64,000 bases of DNA from Legionellales bacterium (GTDB lineage: Bacteria; Pseudomonadota; Gammaproteobacteria; UBA1113): contig PAPY01000021.1 of assembly GCA_002709565.1 (NCBI GenBank), positions 62,001 through 126,000 of the forward strand. The letters are read 5' to 3'. The notes under the pieces are model-generated. The model did not search any database, was not told where the DNA came from, and worked only from the letters and a program-made list of their open reading frames with translations. Below, in pieces: positions 57,869 to 64,000 of the stretch. Both the position numbers and the translations under genes were made by a program. How positions within the stretch are numbered: the first letter of the stretch is position 1; each line of letters begins with the position of its first letter.

Positions 57869-59446
57869 TTATGCAGCATTTGGGCCAGTGCGAGGCTGTG
57901 TTTGACTTTGTGCGGTACCAAGGCACTCTTTAACACCTTTTTTCGCGTTAGCCCAGAAGCTATGGTGTTGATAACCATGGTCGCTGACAATAACTTGACG
58001 GTTTTTCTGGGAGATATTTGCATCGATGTCAAAATCATCTCCTACTTTCAATTCTTCGCGAATGATGGCATCTTCGGCTGCGCGGCTAAGCATGCTATCC
58101 AGTAATTCATTGCGGTGCTTGGTGTCGAGTTTTTTGAATTGCTCGTAGAATTCTTTACGTTTCGTTTGGGCATCTTCACCAGTATCACTAACACTGACAT
58201 TTGATGCCTGCATTGCATAGTAAAGACGGGCTTTGTAGTTTTTGATGAGATCGGTGTCTTCTTTGTCAATATTAGCTGGCAGATGGTCTTGAACGACAAA
58301 GTTACAAAGATTCTCATCATTGAAATCACTGACTAATCGTTCCTGCTTTCTCTCGATGCCCTTTTTGTAACCGCTATATTTCGCGGCTATACGACCAAGT
58401 TTCATGATACCAATGACGGTGTTCAAGAAGGCACCTACGGCCATGAAGGCAATGGGAAGTGCGAGAGGACAGGCCGCTGCCATAGTAGCAATACCAACAG
58501 CTAAAGCGGCCATTCCAAGAAACCCCACCCCCCACTCTATCATGGAGGTTTTGGCTTCAGCGACTTTGGCAACTTGTTTTTGTTGGAGATGCTTGTAGAG
58601 TGCTTTTGACTCTATGCTTGGATCATTGAATGGGTCAAGACGGATATTATTATCAAGGTTCACTAGATAGTCTTGCAAGTTTTTCTTATTAGGAAGACTA
58701 TAGCTTTCTCCATAAGTACAATTTGTGTTCTCTAAATTATTCTCAATAATTGCCAACGCTTGATTCTTGAGGACCTCTTGCTTAGCTATGAGGCGTGCTA
58801 TTTCTTCGTTATCTGCGTCTTTATCCAACAAATCAATCTTTTGTTGCAGATTATAATGCTTTAACAAGCGATCATAGGCGAGGTACTCCATGTCTTGTTT
58901 GTGTTTAGCTGTCACATAATCTTTAGCGGCACAGCCAAAGCCATAGGCCATACAGAACGTAAAGGCGATGGCGGCAGCACTAGCAGTGAGCGCAGAACCT
59001 GCCGTGCCAACGCCGGCAAAAGCACCAAAAGCAGCTGCTGTCGTAACCCCTTGGGCGCCCATGAGGTTGGCACCGATGGCGATTCCGCTGAGGCCTTTAG
59101 CGACTTTTTCCTTCTTGCCTCGTTTAGCCTCATTAAGACCATATTGTGTGTCTTTCCACCCGACATACATACCAAGGGGGCCATCAACAGCCATATTCCA
59201 GATGAAGCCAACGCCTCGATCAAGGAACCCTGCACGCTTAACACCACAGAGTATATATAGAAGATTGACATCATTGACAATAGCACCGCAGGCATAATAC
59301 TGGCGCATTAGATCTTCAGCATCAGGACCAGATCCAGTACCATTAGGGCGGAAAGAATAGAACTCGTGCAGTAGCTCATTGCGCAATGTCTTGTTGCGTG
59401 CTTCAGTGGGATCGCTATGTATCGCTGCTGCGAGTGAGTGGAACAT
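57869..59446 (-). CDS. orphan protein with two hydrophobic hairpins
   Basis: 525 residues, convergent with the 1162-aa gene (nine-base gap). Soluble N- and C-terminal parts frame two hydrophobic blocks: residues about 125-175 (GIAIGANLMGAQGVTTAAAFGAFAGVGTAG, ASAAAIAFTFCMAYGFGCAA) and about 310-350 (VGFLGMAALAVGIATMAAACPLALPIAFMAVGAFLNTVIGIM). A helical stretch lies between. Glycine- and alanine-rich hairpins like these occur in secreted membrane-inserting effectors and pore-forming toxins, but no family is recognised. It might be paired with the neighbouring large gene. Confidence 0.6.
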   Translation of the reverse strand: MFHSLAAAIHSDPTEARNKTLRNELLHEFYSFRPNGTGSGPDAEDLMRQYYACGAIVNDVNLLYILCGVKRAGFLDRGVGFIWNMAVDGPLGMYVGWKDTQYGLNEAKRGKKEKVAKGLSGIAIGANLMGAQGVTTAAAFGAFAGVGTAGSALTASAAAIAFTFCMAYGFGCAAKDYVTAKHKQDMEYLAYDRLLKHYNLQQKIDLLDKDADNEEIARLIAKQEVLKNQALAIIENNLENTNCTYGESYSLPNKKNLQDYLVNLDNNIRLDPFNDPSIESKALYKHLQQKQVAKVAEAKTSMIEWGVGFLGMAALAVGIATMAAACPLALPIAFMAVGAFLNTVIGIMKLGRIAAKYSGYKKGIERKQERLVSDFNDENLCNFVVQDHLPANIDKEDTDLIKNYKARLYYAMQASNVSVSDTGEDAQTKRKEFYEQFKKLDTKHRNELLDSMLSRAAEDAIIREELKVGDDFDIDANISQKNRQVIVSDHGYQHHSFWANAKKGVKECLGTAQSQTQPRTGPNAA

Positions 59447-59611
59447 ATCCTGCTGCTCTTTAATAATAATTAGAAGTGATAGGATGATAGCCAGCTTAGA
59501 TTAACATATTATTAAAGATTTGAAATATTTTGTTACATTTGCGCAGGGAAATAGTGGCTGGAAACACCGATATTTCGTGTAACTAATTGAAAATACGAAA
59601 GTATTACGGAA

Positions 59612-61687
59612 TTACTGCAGTAGCGATATATCTGCCACCTCGAGGAATAAATCCCGAAGACTTGCCAATAATGCCAAACGATTGTTCCGGAGTTGTTTAT
59701 CCTCCACATTGACCATGACATTATCGAAGAAATTATCCACCGGCTCACGTAAAGTAGCGAGCCGAGTTAAGGCTTCACTGTAATTCGCTTCGGCGTATAA
59801 GGGAGCAATTTCTTGTTGTTTTTCAGCAATTAAGCTTGCTAGGGATATCTCAGCCTGCTCGGCGAACAAGTCTTGATTGAGGTTACGTAGACTATCTTGT
59901 TCTTGATCTTTGATGAGGATGCGGCTTACCCGCTTGTTGGCAGCTGCCAGGGCGGTTGCTTCAGGTAATTGGCGAAATTGCACGACCGCCATAATGCGAT
60001 GGTGAAAATCTAGTGGTTTGCTCGGGCGTTTAGCTAACACCGCAGCAAACGTATCCGCATCGACGTCTTGATCGTGGTACCAGGTGCGTAGCCGTTCGAT
60101 AATGAATTCAAAACAATCGCCTAAGGTGTTTTTGTTAATGAGTTTATCACCGTAAAGGGCAACACTTTGTTCCAGAAGCGCTTTGAGATCCAAATCCAAT
60201 TGGCCCTCGATCATGATGCGTAATAATCCTAGCGCTGCTCGACGTAGGGCAAAGGGATCCCGTTCACCGGTGGGGTGTTTGTTAATACCAATGATGCCAA
60301 CAATAGTGTCAATTCTATCAGCAATTGCTATAGCGCAACCGGTGGTATCAGTCGGTAAGTCATCACCGGCAAAGCGCGGTAAATAATGCTCACGTATGGC
60401 TTTGGCAACTTCAGGGGGCTCTCCACTGTTAAGGGCATAGTACTCACCCATGATCCCTTGTAGTTCCGGAAATTCACCCACCATGTCACTGACTAAATCA
60501 GCTTTGCAAAGCTCGCCTGCCCGTTTGGCCAATGCAACATTACCTTGTAATTGCTCGGTAATGGTTTCACCGAGGTTTGCTAGCCGCTGACATTTGTCCT
60601 CGAGAGTACCGAGCTTAGCTTGGAACACCACATGACTTAATCGTGCTGCCATATCATTGAGATTAAGCTTTAAGTCGGTCTGATAAAAGAACTCGGCATC
60701 CGCAAGCCGCGCCGCCATCACTCGTTCATTACCGTGGATGACACTGTCTTTGTTTGAGCTATCAATATTACTGATAGTGATAAAATGCGGCAGCAATTTA
60801 CCGTCGCCATCAACGACGGGGAAGCATTTTTGGTGATCTTGCATGGCAGAGATCAAAGCTTGTTGGGGAACATCCAGAAATGACTCAGCAAAATTAGCGC
60901 TCATGCCTACGGGCCATTCCACAATGCCGGTCACTTCATCTAATAGACTGGGTTCAATGATTGCGTTGCCATTTAGTTTACTTGCCAGTGCTGTTGCTTG
61001 TTGTTGGATAAGGCTGCGTCGCTTATCGTAGTCGGCAATGACATGGCCTTTTTTCTCAAGCAGGGATCCATAGTCGGCAGGTTTCTTGACGGTGATGCCT
61101 TGGGGATGATGAAAGCGATGACCGTAGGTTTGATTACCGGTGGTTTGGCCGAGTATTTCAGCCGCTATCACATCACTGCCATAAAGCATGAGTGCCCAAT
61201 GTACAGGCCGCACAAATTCCGTGGTTTTGTTGCCCCAACGCATGGGTTTGGGAATAGGTAATTGTTTCAATGCCTTGTTTACAATATCAGGCATTAATTC
61301 ATGTACGGTTTTGCCGGTTTGCTGAATATTGGCATAGAGCCATTCGCCTTTGTCGGTGGCACGGCGCTCTAATTGCTCGACATCAACGCCACAGGATTTA
61401 ACAAAACCCATCACCGCTGGTGTTGGGTTACCGTCTTGGTCAAAGGCGGCTTTGACGGCAGGGCCTTTGCGCTCAACGACTCTGTCGGCTTGGGTGGCTT
61501 GTAATTGAGTGACTAATACGGCTAAACGGCGTGGTGTGGCGAATGCAAGTGATGCCGTAAATTCAAGTTCTGCTTTATTGAGGCCATTAACAATCCCATC
61601 ATGAAAGGCATCAGCGAGTTTGCGCAAAGCCTTAGGCGGTAATTCTTCACAGCCAATTTCAACCAAAAAATCCTGGGGCTTACTCAT
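59612..61687 (-). CDS. glyS: glycine-tRNA ligase beta subunit
   Basis: Second subunit of the heterotetrameric (alpha2 beta2) glycyl-tRNA synthetase; recognises tRNA-Gly. 691 residues, the family length, with start [34 protein letters not shown], the HD-like region and a C-terminal anticodon-binding domain ([21 protein letters not shown]). AGGAGG lies seven bases before the ATG. Overlaps glyQ by four bases. Confidence 0.98.
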   Translation of the reverse strand: MSKPQDFLVEIGCEELPPKALRKLADAFHDGIVNGLNKAELEFTASLAFATPRRLAVLVTQLQATQADRVVERKGPAVKAAFDQDGNPTPAVMGFVKSCGVDVEQLERRATDKGEWLYANIQQTGKTVHELMPDIVNKALKQLPIPKPMRWGNKTTEFVRPVHWALMLYGSDVIAAEILGQTTGNQTYGHRFHHPQGITVKKPADYGSLLEKKGHVIADYDKRRSLIQQQATALASKLNGNAIIEPSLLDEVTGIVEWPVGMSANFAESFLDVPQQALISAMQDHQKCFPVVDGDGKLLPHFITISNIDSSNKDSVIHGNERVMAARLADAEFFYQTDLKLNLNDMAARLSHVVFQAKLGTLEDKCQRLANLGETITEQLQGNVALAKRAGELCKADLVSDMVGEFPELQGIMGEYYALNSGEPPEVAKAIREHYLPRFAGDDLPTDTTGCAIAIADRIDTIVGIIGINKHPTGERDPFALRRAALGLLRIMIEGQLDLDLKALLEQSVALYGDKLINKNTLGDCFEFIIERLRTWYHDQDVDADTFAAVLAKRPSKPLDFHHRIMAVVQFRQLPEATALAAANKRVSRILIKDQEQDSLRNLNQDLFAEQAEISLASLIAEKQQEIAPLYAEANYSEALTRLATLREPVDNFFDNVMVNVEDKQLRNNRLALLASLRDLFLEVADISLLQ

Positions 61688-62595
61688 GATGTCGCCTCCT
61701 GTTGTTTCACCAGCGGGAAGCCTAAGGCTTCCCGTGCGTGATAGTAGGCTTCAGCCACGGCTTTGGCTAAATTGCGTACTCGTAAAATAAACCGTTGTCG
61801 TTCAGTGACAGAGATAGCATGACGAGCATCTAATAGATTAAAAGCATGAGAAGCCTTTAGTACCATCTCATAAGCGGGTAGTGGTAAATTTGCTTCAATC
61901 AAGCGTTGAGATTCTTGTTCGTAGTGATCAAAGGCGGCGAACAACGCTGCCACATCGGCTTGCTCAAAATTATAAGCCGACATCTCGACTTCGTTTTGAT
62001 GAAAAATATCACCGTAAGTCACAGGACCATCGGGACCATTGGTCCAGACTAAATCAAACATACTATCCACCCCCTGCAAATACATGGCAAGGCGTTCAAG
62101 ACCGTAAGTCATTTCACCAGTAACGGGACGGCAATCCAAGCCACCCACCTGTTGAAAGTAAGTAAATTGAGTGATTTCCATGCCGTTTTGCCACACTTCC
62201 CAGCCTAGACCCCAGGCGCCTAAGGTGGGTGATTCCCAATTATCTTCGACAAAACGAATATCATGTTCCAGCGGATCCACGCCCAGTGCTCGCAGTGAAT
62301 CTAAATACAATTCTTGAATATTATCCGGTGACGGTTTCAATACCACTTGAAATTGGTAGTAATGTTGGGTGCGATTCGGATTATCCCCATAACGCCCATC
62401 GGTAGGACGGCGACAACCTTGGATGAAAGCTGCACGCCAGGGTTCGGGACCAATGGCCCGCAAAAAGGTCGCAGGATGGAAGGTGCCGGCACCGACTTCG
62501 AGATCTAAGGGTTGCATGATGACACAGCCTTGCTCGGACCAATAGTGTTCGAGGGTGTGGATCATGGACTGTAGTGTGATGGGTTTGTTGTTCAT
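61684..62595 (-). CDS. glyQ: glycine-tRNA ligase alpha subunit
   Basis: Catalytic class II synthetase subunit, 303 residues. [52 protein letters not shown] and [23 protein letters not shown] are diagnostic. Operon order glyQ-glyS as usual. Confidence 0.98.
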   Translation of the reverse strand: MNNKPITLQSMIHTLEHYWSEQGCVIMQPLDLEVGAGTFHPATFLRAIGPEPWRAAFIQGCRRPTDGRYGDNPNRTQHYYQFQVVLKPSPDNIQELYLDSLRALGVDPLEHDIRFVEDNWESPTLGAWGLGWEVWQNGMEITQFTYFQQVGGLDCRPVTGEMTYGLERLAMYLQGVDSMFDLVWTNGPDGPVTYGDIFHQNEVEMSAYNFEQADVAALFAAFDHYEQESQRLIEANLPLPAYEMVLKASHAFNLLDARHAISVTERQRFILRVRNLAKAVAEAYYHAREALGFPLVKQQEATS

Positions 62596-62614
62596 GGTTG
62601 TCTAACTATTAAAT

Positions 62615-62648
62615 ACAAACGTCCCGATGCAAGCATCAGGACGTTTGT
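62615..62648. terminator. inverted repeat after the DsbA-like gene
   Basis: ACAAACGTCC (62615-62624) pairs with GGACGTTTGT (62639-62648), with GATG / CATC inside forming a long stem. It lies between the dsbA-like stop at 62664 and the glyQ start. T-rich sequence after the stem on the minus strand is weak (ATTTAATAG), so termination for the dsbA-like gene is likely but not certain. Confidence 0.55.
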
Positions 62649-62663
62649 CGGCCAAAAAAACGT

Positions 62664-63455
62664 TTATGATTTGTTGTTACGGACTTGTTCCACAACACCG
62701 CCGAGCACTTCTTCGCTAGTGCCGCCGGGGATCAAGAATGACTTCACGCCTTTGTTAGCTTTTTGGGTGCTACCAACGATAAATGCGGGTGTTGCCCGTA
62801 CGCCGAGTTTTTGGGCCAGTTTTAAGTTGGCTTTGAGCTCTTGTTTGACCTCGTCGCTATCCATGTCTTTCTTGAGTTGATCGGTATTAAGGCTCACTGA
62901 CTCAGCTAATTGGTAAATTTTATCTTTACTCAGTGGATTATCAGCATTCATTAAGGCTTCGTGCAGCTCAAGGTATTTACCTTGTTTTTGTGCTGCAAGG
63001 GCTGCCTTAGCTGCGATTAAAGAGGCACCACCGAAGATGGGGAATTCTTTGTAAACGACCCGCAGGTTCTTGTCGGATTTTTTGAGGCCATCAAGCACGG
63101 GGTTCATGTCTTTACAGTGGCCACATTGGTAATCGAAGAATTCAACGATTGTGACATCCCCTTTCGGGTTGCCGCTCTCAGGGCTTTTGCTGTTGAAGAG
63201 CTGGGGCGCGATGGTAGGAATCGTGCTTTGGGCTTGCTGTTCCATTTTTTGCATCTGTTCTTGTTGTTGTTCCTGGAGCTTTTGTGAGACTTGGATCAAG
63301 ATATCAGGATTGTCTAACAAATAGTCATGAACGATGGTTTGGATTTGTTCGGTTTGTTGGGGGCTAAAAGTAGCTTTTGATGCTGCAATTGCGGGGCCAG
63401 CCATGGCAATTGTGGCAGTTAGGCCAACGATGGTTAATGCTCGGTGTAATTTCAC
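62664..63455 (-). CDS. dsbA: periplasmic DsbA/Com1-like thiol oxidoreductase
   Basis: A 263-residue exported thioredoxin-fold protein. The frame opens at 63485, but GAGGA fits the GTG at 63455, which gives a proper signal peptide (LHRALTIVGLTATIAMAGPAIA). A Gln-rich helical N-terminal region that probably dimerises (QVSQKLQEQQQEQMQKMEQQ) precedes the DsbA domain with active site CGHC in EFFDYQCGHCKDM and cis-Pro VRATPAFIVG. Layout matches the Com1 antigen of Coxiella and DsbA2 of Legionella, dimers with both oxidase and isomerase activity. Confidence 0.88.
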   Translation of the reverse strand: MKLHRALTIVGLTATIAMAGPAIAASKATFSPQQTEQIQTIVHDYLLDNPDILIQVSQKLQEQQQEQMQKMEQQAQSTIPTIAPQLFNSKSPESGNPKGDVTIVEFFDYQCGHCKDMNPVLDGLKKSDKNLRVVYKEFPIFGGASLIAAKAALAAQKQGKYLELHEALMNADNPLSKDKIYQLAESVSLNTDQLKKDMDSDEVKQELKANLKLAQKLGVRATPAFIVGSTQKANKGVKSFLIPGGTSEEVLGGVVEQVRNNKS

Positions 63456-63567
63456 GGTTTGTTCCTCAATTCTATTAATGGGCAAAGAGGTTAAACCGTA
63501 AAAGAGCCGCGGGCCGATGTCAAGAATTTAGCCTGAAATATCGAGAAATTGAGGAGTTAGCCGGTTT

Positions 63568-63726
63568 TTAAGCTGAGTTATCTGGATTTGCTCGAGGCAG
63601 CGGGGCTTGGTTGCCGCGCTGGCCTTGCATCCAAGCATCGTGCAGTGCTTTAGCAGCAAGAAAGTCGTCATTTTCGAGTAATAATTTTACGCGGTTCTGT
63701 AAATTAATGGGTAAATCTGCAAACAT
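63568..63726 (-). CDS. small conserved-looking 52-aa protein
   Basis: ATG at 63726, preceded by AGGAGA at the right distance, opens a 52-codon frame: FADLPINLQNRVKLLLEND, then DFLAAKALHDAWMQGQRG, and a short Pro/Asn tail. The pattern is one amphipathic helical pair with no signal peptide. Good ribosome site and protein-like composition make it likely real. Function unknown. Confidence 0.55.
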   Translation of the reverse strand: MFADLPINLQNRVKLLLENDDFLAAKALHDAWMQGQRGNQAPLPRANPDNSA

Positions 63727-63957
63727 GGGTCTTCTCCTATCACCTTGGAATTTTCATAAGTGGTTTTGATATTTTTTGTACAGCGTAGGTTAAACCTTTG
63801 CCAGGATAGTGTATGTAAGCGATCTCTCAAAGGGCTATGCGCGATCGCCTAAAATATGGGTTGCGGGGGTTCTAGGCGTCCACTGGTAGGGTTATCGATG
63901 ATAAAAATATGAGGTATATTAGTTAGTTAGCGCAATCATACCAGCAAGGAGCTCATT

Positions 63958-64000
63958 GTGACCCATTATGCCAAGCAACCTCTCGCCTATTCGGATATTT
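63958..64000 (+). CDS. start of a gene running off the window
   Basis: AAGGAGCTCATT followed by GTG at 63958 and an open frame THYAKQPLAYSDI to the edge. The short stretch K-Q-P-L-x-Y-x-D-I is reminiscent of the start of Abi-like proteins, but this cannot be decided from 14 residues. Confidence 0.45.
   Translation, partial: MTHYAKQPLAYSDI

Noticed and set aside
58895-59297. Three frames of 109-127 codons opposite or within the 525-aa gene
   Set aside because: They are shadows of Gly/Ala-rich codons in the hydrophobic hairpin region, with no start signals.

Overview
The window looks like a chromosomal segment of a gammaproteobacterium, most likely from Legionellales or a close relative. The reasons are: (i) the order mnmG-rsmG-parA-parB, then atpIBEFHAGDC, then glmU-glmS, which is the usual gammaproteobacterial order; (ii) isopentenyl diphosphate made by the mevalonate route (HMG-CoA reductase, two GHMP kinases, diphosphomevalonate decarboxylase, type I IPP isomerase), a route known in Coxiella and Legionella; (iii) kaiB and kaiC, known in Legionella; (iv) a Com1/DsbA2-like thiol oxidoreductase; and (v) several very long orphan proteins. 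No tRNA, rRNA, CRISPR array or transposase was seen. The taxonomic placement is inference.

Layout. 1-8 kb: a sulfur-carrier activation pair (moaD-like, moeB with rhodanese), small exported proteins, a degenerate GGDEF plus EAL signalling protein, and a DUF4143-type ATPase. 8.2-12.4 kb: mnmG, rsmG, parA, parB. 12.5-26.4 kb: material lying between parB and atpI, which are normally close together. It holds an Xre-RES toxin-antitoxin module and a ten-gene minus-strand operon: hybrid kinase, cheR, a receiver protein with a KaiA-like C-terminus, kaiB, kaiC, a GAF histidine kinase, a receiver-HD protein, a multi-zinc-ribbon (TackOD1-like) protein, a family 2 glycosyltransferase and an HlyD-type membrane fusion protein. 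26.6-33.6 kb: the complete F-type ATP synthase operon with its own promoter and terminator. 33.6-37.6 kb: a second insertion, between atpC and glmU, with a wHTH ATPase, a secreted cadherin-like domain protein, hipBA and a secreted protein. 37.6-41 kb: glmU-glmS behind a possible attenuator leader. 41-43.7 kb: a lysozyme-like lipoprotein, small envelope proteins and a second wHTH ATPase. 43.7-48.2 kb: the mevalonate operon and divergent idi. 48.2-59.4 kb: three large orphan proteins (1154, 1162 and 525 aa) around a ferredoxin-NADP reductase, an LPS-type kinase and gmhB. 59.6-64 kb: glyS, glyQ, a DsbA-like protein, a 52-aa protein and the start of another gene.

The best candidate for an undescribed system is the 14-26 kb operon. 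It joins KaiB and KaiC to a receiver protein whose last 100 residues resemble the KaiC-binding domain of KaiA, to two histidine kinases and a CheR, and to a three-gene polysaccharide synthesis and export module. It reads as an oscillator-like or timer-like switch wired to exopolysaccharide production. A second theme is that three stand-alone ATPase genes and hipBA each carry their own family of iterated palindromes in the promoter, with regular spacing (31 bp, 24/14/24 bp, 27 bp, or one perfect 47-bp palindrome). This suggests self-recognising regulatory or partition-like units.
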